From assembly GCA_046269235.1 (NCBI GenBank), contig JBJZOS010000007.1, positions 62,001-126,000 of the forward strand: a stretch of 64,000 bases of DNA. The letters are read 5' to 3'. Shown in pieces: positions 54,867 through 63,681 of the stretch (positions are counted from its first letter, which is position 1; every line of letters begins with the position of its first letter). Origin of the DNA: Soonwooa sp032078105 (GTDB lineage: Bacteria; Bacteroidota; Bacteroidia; Flavobacteriales; Weeksellaceae). The position numbers were made by a program, and so were the translations under genes. The notes under the pieces are model-generated. The model was not told the DNA's origin. It ran no database searches and worked only from the letters and a program-made list of their open reading frames with translations.

Positions 54867-55673
54867 ATGAAAAATTTAGGAATCATCATATTTTCAGCGA
54901 TTGCTCTAAGCTCTTGTCATACTCAAAAAAATGTTATAGAAAGCAGTTCTACACCAATAAGCGCTACAGAACCTGTCAAATCAAATTCGGAATTTTTCAA
55001 TAAAATAACCGAAAAGTTAACTTTTGAACAAGTAAAAATTAATAGCAAAATTAATATAGAAAACGGAAGTTTTATCCCGACACTTAATGCAACTATTTAT
55101 ATTGAAAATGGTCAAAAAACATGGATGAATTTGACGGCTTTGTTTATAAATGTTGCGCGAGGTATTGCAACGCCTGAAGGTGTAAAAGCCTATGAATCTT
55201 ACAATAAAACTTATATAGATTCGGATTTTTCTTATTTAAATAATCTTTTGAAAGTCGACTTTATCGATTATCAAGCCTTGCAAAATTTAATACTAGGAAA
55301 AACTTTTATCCCAATTAATGACCGTGATTTTGAATTAACTCAAAACGCCCAAGGTTATACTTTATCGTCTAAAAATAATATTAAAATAAATGTCGACTCT
55401 AAGACAACGGAATACACCGTAAAAAGTGTTTATTCTAGCGATTTTAATTTAACAAAAGTCACGCTTAATAATTTAAGCAATCAAGATCAACTTGAAGTTT
55501 ATTATAACAATTGGGAAAATTTTGAAGGAAATTCGTTCCCAAAAAACGTTAAAATAATTATAAAAGCTAAGAAAACAGACCAAATCTTAATCGAAAACAC
55601 GAAATTTGATTTTTCCAAAATGGCAACGCCATATTCGGTGCCAAATAATTATAAAAAGACCGCGATTAAATGA
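54867..55673 (+). CDS. DUF4292 lipoprotein
   Basis: Lipobox IALSSCHTQKN (Cys about residue 17). The 268-residue mature part has strand-rich repeats typical of DUF4292, with INSKINIENGSFIPTLNATI, IENGQKTWMNLTALFINVAR and SYLNNLLKVDFIDYQALQNL. The family resembles LolB/LolA-type lipid-handling folds, which would fit an outer-membrane assembly role; this is inference. The stop overlaps the ATG of the EnvC-like gene by 4 bases (ATGA), so the two are translationally coupled. Confidence 0.8.
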   Translation: MKNLGIIIFSAIALSSCHTQKNVIESSSTPISATEPVKSNSEFFNKITEKLTFEQVKINSKINIENGSFIPTLNATIYIENGQKTWMNLTALFINVARGIATPEGVKAYESYNKTYIDSDFSYLNNLLKVDFIDYQALQNLILGKTFIPINDRDFELTQNAQGYTLSSKNNIKINVDSKTTEYTVKSVYSSDFNLTKVTLNNLSNQDQLEVYYNNWENFEGNSFPKNVKIIIKAKKTDQILIENTKFDFSKMATPYSVPNNYKKTAIK

Positions 55674-57229
55674 TAAAGAAGATTAGTTTTTTACTAAGCA
55701 TTTTATTTTTCGGAAGCATTTTCGGCCAAAATACAAAAGAACAGCTACAGAAGCAAAACGCTGATATTAAGAAGCAAATCGCAAACATTAACGCAGATTT
55801 AGCTAAGACTAAAAACGAATCAAAATTGTCGTTAGCATACCTTAATGCTGTTAATCAAAAAATCTCTCTTAGAGAAAAATCATACAACAATACTCAAAAA
55901 GAAAAGCGCTTTATAGAAGATGACATCTATAGATCTCAGCTTGAAATCAACAAAAACAAACGCGAACTCGGAAAATTGCGTGAAGATTACGCTGCAATTC
56001 TGGTAAAAGCTTATAAAAACAAAGGCGTACAAAATAAAGTAATCTTTATCCTTTCTTCAAAAAGCATGGGAGAAGCTTTGCGTCGTATCCAGTATTTAAA
56101 ACAATATTCGGAATATCAACAACGTAAAGCCGCTGAAATCAACGATAAAGCAAACGAAATACAAAAAAATATTGCTAAAAAACAAAAAGCGGTCGGTGAA
56201 AAAGACAACCTTCTTCTTAACCAAAAGAAAGAACTAGCAGCTATCGAAGTTGAAAGAGGTCAAAAGGAGGCGCTTCTTGCTGAATTCAAACAAAACGAAA
56301 CAAAATTAACCGCCGAGTTAAAACAAAAACAAACGCAACAAAAATCTTTAGAAGCTCAAATTCGTGCGATCATAAATGAAGAAATTCGTGCAGCTAAAGC
56401 CAAAGCGGAAGCAGAGAAAAAGGCAGAAGAAGAACGTAAACGTCAAGCCATGATTGCAGCGGCTAAAGAAAAGGCCCGAATTGACGCAGAAAATAAAGCT
56501 AAAGCAGAAGCTCTAGAAAGAGAACGTAAAGCCTTAGAAGAAGAAACTCGAAAAGCAAGAGAACTAGCTGTTAAAAAAGCTGCGGATGAGAAAAAACGTG
56601 CCGACGAAGCTGCTAAAGCCGAATCTGACGCCAAAGCAGAAGCTAGAAGAATAATTGCAGAAAAAGAAGCTAACGAAGCTAAAGCCAGAGCCAAAGCGGC
56701 GGAAGATCGCCTAGCAGCTGCGAAAGCGGCAGAAGCTGCCCTTGACAAGAAAAAAGACGAGGAAAAACAGGCCATCGAAACCAAAACAATGAAGGCGTTT
56801 GGCGTGGGTAGTGTAACGGCAGGTAGCAATTTTGCGGAGAGTAAGGGAAGAATTGGCTTCCCAGTAGAGAGAGGAAATATTACACATCGTTTTGGACGTC
56901 AACAACACCCTGTATTTAAAAATATTTGGGAAGAAAACAATGGTATTAAAATCGCTGTAAGTGCTGGTACAAAAGCACGTTGCGTATTCCCAGGCGTGGT
57001 ATCAACTGTTATTGTTGACGGTGGGACCAAAACTGTTATGGTGAAACACGGTAATTATTTTACAGTATATTCTAATCTTTCTAACGTGTATGTAAAATCG
57101 AACCAAACTGTTTCTGCAGGAACACAAATTGGAGAAATTACAACAAGTCTAGATGGTTCTTACACATTAGATTTCCAAATTTGGAATGGGACAAGTCCCG
57201 TCGATCCAATGGGTTGGGTATCATATTAA
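55670..57229 (+). CDS. EnvC-like murein hydrolase activator with degenerate LytM domain
   Basis: Exported coiled-coil protein of 519 residues. A signal peptide ends near FGQNT; residues about 20-225 are long coiled coils (LQKQNADIKKQIANINADLA), about 240-370 an Ala/Lys/Glu-rich low-complexity helix, and 394-519 a LytM/M23 fold starting IGFPVERGNITHRFGRQQHP. The zinc ligands are not conserved: NNGIKIAV replaces the HxGxD region and TLDFQIWNG replaces the HxH motif, as in EnvC, which activates amidases rather than cleaving wall itself. The amidase at 17.1-18.4 kb would be a candidate partner. Coupled to DUF4292 upstream; tatA follows 38 bases later. Confidence 0.85.
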   Translation: MIKKISFLLSILFFGSIFGQNTKEQLQKQNADIKKQIANINADLAKTKNESKLSLAYLNAVNQKISLREKSYNNTQKEKRFIEDDIYRSQLEINKNKRELGKLREDYAAILVKAYKNKGVQNKVIFILSSKSMGEALRRIQYLKQYSEYQQRKAAEINDKANEIQKNIAKKQKAVGEKDNLLLNQKKELAAIEVERGQKEALLAEFKQNETKLTAELKQKQTQQKSLEAQIRAIINEEIRAAKAKAEAEKKAEEERKRQAMIAAAKEKARIDAENKAKAEALERERKALEEETRKARELAVKKAADEKKRADEAAKAESDAKAEARRIIAEKEANEAKARAKAAEDRLAAAKAAEAALDKKKDEEKQAIETKTMKAFGVGSVTAGSNFAESKGRIGFPVERGNITHRFGRQQHPVFKNIWEENNGIKIAVSAGTKARCVFPGVVSTVIVDGGTKTVMVKHGNYFTVYSNLSNVYVKSNQTVSAGTQIGEITTSLDGSYTLDFQIWNGTSPVDPMGWVSY

Positions 57230-57238
57230 AAAATAACG

Positions 57239-57246
57239 TAACTTTG
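57239..57246 (+). promoter_or_regulatory. -7 element upstream of tatA
   Basis: TAACTTTG matches TAnnTTTG, 21 bases before the tatA ATG, with a loose TTGG about 22 bases upstream of it. May give an internal promoter within the envelope operon. Confidence 0.45.
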
Positions 57247-57267
57247 TCAAATCAAAAAACGTAAAAA

Positions 57268-57465
57268 ATGTATCATTCATTAGCCATATTAGCAATTTCT
57301 TGGCAACACATCTTAATCGTTGCCTTAGTACTTTTATTATTATTCGGAGGTAAAAAAATCCCTGAACTGATGAAAGGTCTAGGCTCAGGAATTAAAGAAT
57401 TCAAAGATGCCGTAAAAGAGGAAGACAAAAAGCCTGACAACAATAATTCTGCGACTAACAACTAG
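57268..57465 (+). CDS. tatA: Twin-arginine translocase TatA/TatE-family subunit
   Basis: A 65-residue pore-forming subunit of the Tat protein-export system. One helix (ISWQHILIVALVLLLLFGG) is followed by the family motif FGGKKIPELMKGLGSGIKEF and a polar tail rich in Lys, Asp and Asn. The length is typical of Bacteroidota TatA. Only 3 bases separate it from the DUF4254 gene. No tatC is in this window. Confidence 0.93.
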   Translation: MYHSLAILAISWQHILIVALVLLLLFGGKKIPELMKGLGSGIKEFKDAVKEEDKKPDNNNSATNN

Positions 57466-57468
57466 CAA

Positions 57469-58083
57469 ATGAATTTTGTAGAAAAGGCTTGGGATATCTT
57501 TAATCAGTCGATTAAGGACTATCATCAATTAGACCACGTCGATACTTTAGAAAACAATCCGTTCCAAACTTCAAGCTTGGAACATTTTTTGTATACAAAG
57601 AATTGGATTGACACCGTACAATGGCATTTGGAGGATATTATCCGTGATGAGAACATCAATCCGGTTGACGCTCTACAACTAAAACGTCGTATCGATTCCT
57701 CTAATCAAAAAAGAACAGATTTAGTAGAAAACATTGATGATTGGTTCCTGGAGAAGTTCAAAAATATCACTCCGAAAAATGATGCAAAAATTAACTCTGA
57801 AACGCTAGCTTGGGCTATTGACAGATTATCGATTTTAGCATTAAAAATATACCACATGAATCAAGAAGTTATCCGAGAGGATGCTTCCGCTGAACATGTT
57901 GCCAAATGTTCTGCAAAGTTAAATGTACTGCTAGAACAGAAAAAAGACCTCATGACTGCGATAGACCAATTGTTGATTGATATTGAAAACGGTGATGTTA
58001 AGATGAAAACGTATAAGCAGATGAAAATGTATAATGACGAATCTCTTAACCCAATCTTATATCAAAAAGCACAAAAAAAATGA
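57469..58083 (+). CDS. DUF4254 protein
   Basis: A 204-residue, mostly helical cytoplasmic protein with MNFVEKAWDIFNQSIKDYHQ, FLYTKNWIDTVQWHLEDIIR, LKRRIDSSNQKRTDLVENID and SILALKIYHMNQEVIREDAS, the conserved helices of DUF4254. Function is unknown; in Bacteroidota the family is often found near envelope and glycan genes, as here. The stop codon overlaps the start of the next lipoprotein gene by 4 bases (ATGA), so the two are coupled. Confidence 0.85.
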   Translation: MNFVEKAWDIFNQSIKDYHQLDHVDTLENNPFQTSSLEHFLYTKNWIDTVQWHLEDIIRDENINPVDALQLKRRIDSSNQKRTDLVENIDDWFLEKFKNITPKNDAKINSETLAWAIDRLSILALKIYHMNQEVIREDASAEHVAKCSAKLNVLLEQKKDLMTAIDQLLIDIENGDVKMKTYKQMKMYNDESLNPILYQKAQKK

Positions 58084-58541
58084 TTCGCTGGATTGGATTT
58101 TTATTAGTCATATTTTCTTTAGGACTTAGTTCTTGCTCGAGTGAGGCAGGCTTCTATGCAGAAAATACTTTTTCATCAGATTTACCCTTAGCTACCGAAA
58201 GAAATGTCTCTCCGGAAAGGATTACTTATAGTTCCACAATTTCTAACTTAGTATCTACTTTTCCGAAATTTAAAAATGTTGCGGTTAACAATCAAGTAAG
58301 AGAGTTAAAACAAAATTTGATAAATTATCTTTACGCTATTCAAACGTCTAATGATAAAGAAAAGAAGAAATCCTTAAAATCTTTCGAAGACAATTACAAA
58401 AGCATCCAAAAACTTAGAAAGCATCTTAAAACTGATGACGACCAAGTCCTTAACCGATATCTAGTTAAAATCAAAACTAATATCAGTCTTTTGGAAGCTG
58501 TTGAAAAAAGCGAATCGCAAACTACAGTTAGCTCCAACTAA
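58080..58541 (+). CDS. Small lipoprotein of the envelope operon, unknown function
   Basis: Signal peptide and lipobox LGLSSCSSEAG (Cys about residue 19). The mature part of 134 residues is helical, with KNVAVNNQVRELKQNLINYL and KEKKKSLKSFEDNYKSIQKL, and ends in a Ser/Thr/Asn-rich tail. I do not recognise the family. Translationally coupled to the DUF4254 gene; 17 bases before ribA. Confidence 0.65.
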   Translation: MIRWIGFLLVIFSLGLSSCSSEAGFYAENTFSSDLPLATERNVSPERITYSSTISNLVSTFPKFKNVAVNNQVRELKQNLINYLYAIQTSNDKEKKKSLKSFEDNYKSIQKLRKHLKTDDDQVLNRYLVKIKTNISLLEAVEKSESQTTVSSN

Positions 58542-58558
58542 TAAACTTTCTAAAACCC

Positions 58559-59155
58559 ATGCTCAAAATTCAAGCTGAAGCACATGTACCGACAGAGTTG
58601 GGCAACTTCAGAATCGTAGCTTTTTCTGATCGCGATGACGATTGGATGCCTCATATGGCGATTATTGCTAACAATACAGATTTTTCTAAAGCGGTTAATG
58701 TAAGATTCCATTCAGAATGTATCACGGGTGAAGTTTTCCATTCTTTAAAATGTGAATGTGGACCTCAACTAGATGCCGCACTTTCTTATATAGATAAAAA
58801 TGGTGGCGTTGTTGTATACCTAAGACAAGAAGGCCGTAATATTGGCATCATTAACAAGCTTAAAGCTTACGCGCTACAAGAAAAAGGCTTTGACACCGTT
58901 GAGGCGAACCTAAAATTAGGGCTTCCAGCAGATGGAAGAAAATTTGATGTGGCGATAGAGATTTTAAATATTTTAGGGATTAAGGAAGTCAACTTAATGA
59001 CCAACAATCCAGAAAAGCTAAAATATGTTGAGGAAAGCAATATCAAACTAAACTCACGCATACCATTGCAGATTGAGGCGAACGAAAACAGCTCTTCTTA
59101 TCTTAAAACAAAAAAAGAATTCTTCGGTCATCTTCTTAACGACAAAGATTTATAA
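58559..59155 (+). CDS. ribA: GTP cyclohydrolase II
   Basis: Opens GTP to 2,5-diamino-6-ribosylamino-pyrimidinone phosphate, formate and pyrophosphate, the first step of riboflavin synthesis. The 198 residues are the stand-alone RibA form, not fused to RibB. The zinc site is SECITGEVFHSLKCECGPQ with C54, C65 and C67; the GTP loop VYLRQEGRNIGIINKLKAY and VNLMTNNPEKLKYVEE follow. No lesions. Last gene of the run starting at DUF4292; a strong terminator comes after. Confidence 0.95.
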   Translation: MLKIQAEAHVPTELGNFRIVAFSDRDDDWMPHMAIIANNTDFSKAVNVRFHSECITGEVFHSLKCECGPQLDAALSYIDKNGGVVVYLRQEGRNIGIINKLKAYALQEKGFDTVEANLKLGLPADGRKFDVAIEILNILGIKEVNLMTNNPEKLKYVEESNIKLNSRIPLQIEANENSSSYLKTKKEFFGHLLNDKDL

Positions 59156-59160
59156 ATAAT

Positions 59161-59192
59161 AAAAAAGCGAGAAAATTATTTCTCGCTTTTTT
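59161..59192. terminator. Bidirectional terminator after ribA
   Basis: AAAAAAGCGAGAAA pairs with TTTCTCGCTTTTTT over a 4-base loop; serves ribA and the converging lipoprotein gene. Confidence 0.9.
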
Positions 59193-59207
59193 ATTATAAA
59201 TATTACT

Positions 59208-59729
59208 TTACTTTAAGCCAACTACTTTAGAATCATCAATTTTGTAACGCTGGATAACTTCGTCGTAACTCATTTTTGATAAATCTGTGTTAGCACCTTT
59301 ACCGAACTCAGCAGGAACAAGCACTACCCTGAATGTCTGATTTTGAGAATACTCCGGCGTTGTACTTATATCGTAAGTCGATTCAACATAAATTGTAAAA
59401 TCGTTAACGGAATAATCAAAATCGTAATTAACCTCTTGATTATTAGCTAAATATATAGTTTTTGGTATCGCTCCCCAAATTGGTTTACCGTTATTAAGAC
59501 TTCCTTCCTTTCTAAAAATAAGTACAAAATCTTGATCCAACATTGGTTTAGTAAAACTTTGTCGATATGAGTTATTTGCGTTTGTGAAATTAATTCCCTT
59601 TAAATCATAAACTTGAGGATAATCAACAGGTGTTGGAACTTCTTGGACGATTTCTCGGTCTGTTGTACAGCTAACGACTGTCCCAAAAGCAAAAAGAGAT
59701 AATGCTGATATAGTCAAATACTTTTTCAT
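59208..59729 (-). CDS. Lipoprotein of unknown function
   Basis: A 173-residue protein with signal peptide MKKYLTISALSLFAFGTVVS and lipobox VVSCTTDRE. The mature part is beta-rich with YPQVYDLKGINFTNANNSYR, IWGAIPKTIYLANNQEVNYD and FTIYVESTYDISTTPEYSQN, ending VIQRYKIDDSKVVGLK. I know of similar short flavobacterial lipoproteins but no functional family. Convergent with ribA, divergent from the GH3 gene. Confidence 0.65.
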   Translation of the reverse strand: MKKYLTISALSLFAFGTVVSCTTDREIVQEVPTPVDYPQVYDLKGINFTNANNSYRQSFTKPMLDQDFVLIFRKEGSLNNGKPIWGAIPKTIYLANNQEVNYDFDYSVNDFTIYVESTYDISTTPEYSQNQTFRVVLVPAEFGKGANTDLSKMSYDEVIQRYKIDDSKVVGLK

Positions 59730-59842
59730 AGTTTTAAAATTTATTCGTTAAACAATTGCTCGCAAAATATGTACCACAAATCTTTTTTAATAAAAAATGA
59801 AGGTATATCTTTATACTCACTTAATTTTTAGATAAGGAAAAA

Positions 59843-61528
59843 ATGAAAAGGTTAATTCTAGCAGTCACAATTTTTGGTTCAATTTTTAATAAAGCACAAT
59901 ATGTTCCTAAAAACATTAGCAAAGAAGATACAAAGAAGGCGAAAGAATGGGTTGACAAAACCTACAATCAACTTTCTGAGGACCAAAAGCTAGGACAACT
60001 TTTTATTGTGGCTTTGTACACTAACAAAGGCATCGATCATATCCAAGAAATTAGAAATTTAGTAACCAAAGAACAAATCGGCGGACTTATCTTAATGCAA
60101 GATGATGCTGCGATGGAAATTAATTTGGTTAACGAATTCCAATCAAGATCCAAAGTACCAATGATGATTGGTATGGACGCCGAATGGGGACTTTTCCAAA
60201 GAATTGCGAAAGCTTACAAATTTCCTTGGGCAATAACATTGGGAGCTATTCAAGACGAAAAGTTAGTCTATGACATGGCAGCCAAAATCGCTGCTGACTG
60301 CAAACGAATGGGAATTAACTGGGATTTTGCGCCAGTTGTCGACGTTAACACCAACCCAAGCAACCCTATTATTGGGAATCGCTCTTTTGGTTCGGATGTT
60401 AATAATGTTATTAAAAAAGCAAGTTCGTATTCTCATGGTTTACAAGACAACAACATACTTGCTGCGATAAAGCATTTCCCTGGACATGGCGACACAAGTG
60501 CAGATTCTCATTACGATTTACCACTTGTTGATCATAAAATCGATAGACTTGATCAAATAGAATTAGCGCCTTATAAAAATTTAATAAAAGAAGGTATCGG
60601 CGGCGTTATGGTAGCGCATCTTTATGTTCCTGCTTTAGAAAAAGAAGCCAATGTTCCAGCGTCAATTTCAAAAAGTATTATCACAGATCTACTTAAAAAT
60701 AAACTTGGTTACAAAGGTTTGATAATTACAGATGCTCTTAATATGGGCGCTGTCGCCAACCGTTATCAGCCAGGGCAATTGGATGCTTTAGCCTTTAAAG
60801 CTGGCAATGATATTATGTTATTCTCACAAGGGGTTAAAGAAGGAAAACGTCTTATTGCTGAAGGACTTTCGAAGGGAGAAATCTCAAAAGATCGTTTGGA
60901 AGAAAGTGTTAAAAAAATTCTTTTAACTAAGTATTATTTAGGTTTAAACAAATACGAAAACAAGAATCCTGACAACGTCATTGCGGATCTCAACAATGCG
61001 TCGCACCAACAGTTAGTACAAAGTCTTTACGAAAATGCTTTAACACTGTTAAAAGATGACAAACAACTTCTTCCATTGAAATCGACTGACAAAATATATT
61101 ATCTTCCACTAGAAGAAGCGCCTTACAACACTTTCGCAAATGTCTTAAAATCAAATCTTAATGTTGAAGTTATCACGACTTCTCAAGTAAATAAACTTTC
61201 TAAAAACTCTAAGCTAATCATCGGGGTTCACAAGGATAATACCACAGCTTACAAACCCTATAAAATTTCCGAAACGTCAAAGCAAATAATCCTAAAAGCA
61301 GCAAAAAGCAATCAAGTCATTCTTGACATTTTTGGAAGTCCGTATGCTTTAAGAGATTTGGACACTACTAATATTTCGACGGTTTTGGTATCTTACGAAA
61401 ACAACGATGATTCGCAAAAAGCTAGTGTTAATGGTCTAATCGGCAAAACCAAAATCTCTGGTAGACTTCCGGTTTTGGTTAATGATACATGGCAGTTTGG
61501 CGCAGGATCTACTTTAGAAAATAAATAA
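59843..61528 (+). CDS. Glycoside hydrolase family 3, beta-N-acetylhexosaminidase-like
   Basis: Exported GH3 enzyme of 561 residues; a signal peptide ends near FNKAQ. The substrate-binding and general-acid loop KHFPGHGDTSADSHYDLPLV (about residues 210-229) is the NagZ-type signature with the Asp-His dyad, and LIITDALNMGAV holds the nucleophile Asp. A C-terminal sandwich domain (about 380-561) is present, unlike minimal NagZ. It probably releases GlcNAc from muropeptides or chitin oligomers. Transcribed alone; bshA follows after about 100 bases. Confidence 0.9.
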   Translation: MKRLILAVTIFGSIFNKAQYVPKNISKEDTKKAKEWVDKTYNQLSEDQKLGQLFIVALYTNKGIDHIQEIRNLVTKEQIGGLILMQDDAAMEINLVNEFQSRSKVPMMIGMDAEWGLFQRIAKAYKFPWAITLGAIQDEKLVYDMAAKIAADCKRMGINWDFAPVVDVNTNPSNPIIGNRSFGSDVNNVIKKASSYSHGLQDNNILAAIKHFPGHGDTSADSHYDLPLVDHKIDRLDQIELAPYKNLIKEGIGGVMVAHLYVPALEKEANVPASISKSIITDLLKNKLGYKGLIITDALNMGAVANRYQPGQLDALAFKAGNDIMLFSQGVKEGKRLIAEGLSKGEISKDRLEESVKKILLTKYYLGLNKYENKNPDNVIADLNNASHQQLVQSLYENALTLLKDDKQLLPLKSTDKIYYLPLEEAPYNTFANVLKSNLNVEVITTSQVNKLSKNSKLIIGVHKDNTTAYKPYKISETSKQIILKAAKSNQVILDIFGSPYALRDLDTTNISTVLVSYENNDDSQKASVNGLIGKTKISGRLPVLVNDTWQFGAGSTLENK

Positions 61529-61627
61529 ATTTTAACTTAGAAAACGGAATTTATCAATGAGCGAAATTGTAGAAAACAATAACATCGCTTTAATAATTTT
61601 GATAAATTGTCACCTCAAAATAATACA

Positions 61628-62752
61628 ATGAAAATAGGAATTTTATGCTACCCAACTTATGGTGGAAGTGGTATCGTGGCAACTGAATTAGGAATGATCC
61701 TCGCCAGTCAAGGTCACGAAGTACATTTTATAAGTTCGAATTTGCCGGCAAGATTGGATATGACGCGCGCCAACATTTTCTTCCATAAAGTACAAGTAGA
61801 AAATTATCCTCTTTTCAAATTCCCACCTTATGACATTGCTTTATCATCGACAATCTATCAAGTTGTGAAGGTTTATGATTTGGATATTTTGCATGCGCAT
61901 TATGCGATTCCGTTTGCATATTCAGCATTTTATGCGAAACAAATGTTGAAGGAAGACAACAAAGACATTCCGTTAATTACGACGCTTCACGGGACAGATA
62001 TCACTTTGGTTGGGCAACATCCTAGTTACAATAAAGCGGTTGAGTTTTCAATAAACCAATCAGATGCGATTACATCAGTATCAGAAAGCTTGAAACAAGA
62101 TACACTTAAAAATTTCCATATCAAAAAAGAAATTCAAGTCATTAATAACTTTATTGACAACAAACTTTTTGATATGGAAAATAGTTGTTGTCGTGATCAA
62201 TTTGCAAATAAAGGCGAAAAGATTTTAATACACGTTTCTAATTTACGCCCAGTAAAGCGAATTAAGGATGTTTTAGAAATATTTAAAAATGTTCAAAAAA
62301 GTATAAATTCTAAACTGGTCATTATTGGCGAAGGTCTTGATATGGAAATCATCAATAATTTTCTGAGCAACAATCCTGAACTAATTACTAAAATCAGACT
62401 TCTTGGAAAAGTTGACGATTTACAAAGAATTTTGAAATTGTCTGATGTCTTTCTACTTCCATCAGAACAGGAAAGTTTTGGTCTTGCAGCCCTGGAAGCT
62501 ATGGCAGCAGGCGTACCTGTCATCAGTAGTAACGCTGGCGGAATACCAGAAGTTAACATCCATGGAAAAACTGGGTTTGTAGCAAATATTGGCGATGTAG
62601 AGCGTATGACAAAATATGCGATCGAATTGCTTTCTGATGAAAAACTTTTAGCAGACATGAAACTTAATGCCAAAGAAAATGCGGAACTATTCGATATCAA
62701 AAATATAATTCCGCAGTATATTGCGCTCTATAATAAGCTTTTAAAAAAATAA
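61628..62752 (+). CDS. bshA: N-acetyl-alpha-D-glucosaminyl L-malate synthase
   Basis: GT4-family glycosyltransferase that joins GlcNAc from UDP-GlcNAc to L-malate, first step of bacillithiol synthesis. I choose the ATG at 61628 (MKIGILCYPTYGGSGIVATE), giving 374 residues and the canonical N terminus; an in-frame earlier codon would add 7. Signatures: VHFISSNLPARL, LHAHYAIPFAYSAF, TTLHGTDITLVGQHPSY, VSNLRPVKRIKDVLEI and FLLPSEQESFGLAALEAMAA with the GT4 E-x7-E motif. Later bsh genes are not in this window. A TAATTTTG -7 box lies at 61594-61601. Confidence 0.95.
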   Translation: MKIGILCYPTYGGSGIVATELGMILASQGHEVHFISSNLPARLDMTRANIFFHKVQVENYPLFKFPPYDIALSSTIYQVVKVYDLDILHAHYAIPFAYSAFYAKQMLKEDNKDIPLITTLHGTDITLVGQHPSYNKAVEFSINQSDAITSVSESLKQDTLKNFHIKKEIQVINNFIDNKLFDMENSCCRDQFANKGEKILIHVSNLRPVKRIKDVLEIFKNVQKSINSKLVIIGEGLDMEIINNFLSNNPELITKIRLLGKVDDLQRILKLSDVFLLPSEQESFGLAALEAMAAGVPVISSNAGGIPEVNIHGKTGFVANIGDVERMTKYAIELLSDEKLLADMKLNAKENAELFDIKNIIPQYIALYNKLLKK

Positions 62753-63526
62753 TTACTTAATCACAAAGGCCGCATATTTACCATCGAAACCTACAATATG
62801 TGGCTTAAGATTATTTTGCAAACAATAATCCATAAAAGCAGCATTATCAGACACATCATCACTCATTAACACGCCTCCTTTTCTAAGTTTTTCCCACAAA
62901 AGAGGATATGCCCACATACGACCGTTGTATGATTTGTCACTATCATAGTGCATAAAATCAAATTCTGATTGCTCTGCAAAGATCTTAGGAAGCGATTCTT
63001 TATCAGCAAATCTGAACAATTTCCAATTTGTGCGGAGTTGATCGGCCACAACACATCCGACATATTTATCTCCATTCTGCGCTAGATAAGGCATATCAGA
63101 GCTATACAAAATTCCGTTTCTTTTTTGTAGTGATAACAAGGCTGCTAGCGATGACCAACCATAGGCTACACCAGTTTCTATTGCATTTTTTGAAGATACA
63201 TATTCGTTAAGATAATAGATTAAATCCAAAGCGCCTGCACCTCCCATCTTTATAGGACAATTCTTTTCTGTCTCGGAAGCTTGCTTCATTATTTCCGAAT
63301 AGATAACATCAATGGATTGATAGTTTTTAAAACCTAATGTCTGCTCTATAGCTTCATTTTGGCTAATTGCTAAACTTTCGCACCAAGCCTCTGCATTATC
63401 TTTTCCTTTGAAAGCTGCTTGTCGTTGGAAGATATTTTTGTAGATCTTTCTCAAAAGCTCAGGATATAATTGAGGGCGGATTAGATAGGCAAAAAAAGTT
63501 TTCGCAATATTAACAATTTCCTTCAT
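62753..63526 (-). CDS. SAM-dependent methyltransferase, class I-like
   Basis: A 257-residue protein. The first 70 residues are helical; the Rossmann part starts with YVSSKNAIETGVAYGWSSLA (SAM-binding motif I) and continues with LYSSDMPYLA, FDFMHYDSDKSYNGRMWAYP and KLRKGGVLMSDDVSDNAAFM. This resembles the Methyltransf_24 / class I family often attached to surface-glycan or natural-product modification. The substrate is unknown. Its stop codon abuts the bshA stop codon (convergent, no gap). Confidence 0.75.
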   Translation of the reverse strand: MKEIVNIAKTFFAYLIRPQLYPELLRKIYKNIFQRQAAFKGKDNAEAWCESLAISQNEAIEQTLGFKNYQSIDVIYSEIMKQASETEKNCPIKMGGAGALDLIYYLNEYVSSKNAIETGVAYGWSSLAALLSLQKRNGILYSSDMPYLAQNGDKYVGCVVADQLRTNWKLFRFADKESLPKIFAEQSEFDFMHYDSDKSYNGRMWAYPLLWEKLRKGGVLMSDDVSDNAAFMDYCLQNNLKPHIVGFDGKYAAFVIK

Positions 63527-63681
63527 CTGTTTATGTTATTCGTTTTTAATAAGTACGCAAAATTAACATTATTTTCTAATTTACAATGCTTATTTTGAGA
63601 AGTTTAAATCGAGGGATATTAAGAATTATTAATCCTATTATTAAAAAAAAATGTACTTTTAGTTCTAAGAAACCTAACACC

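Noticed and set aside
56443..56829. Long minus-strand open frame rich in alanine and serine
   Set aside because: It is the shadow of the Ala/Lys/Glu-rich helix of the EnvC-like gene; repeated GCT/AAA/GAA codons leave the antisense frame open.
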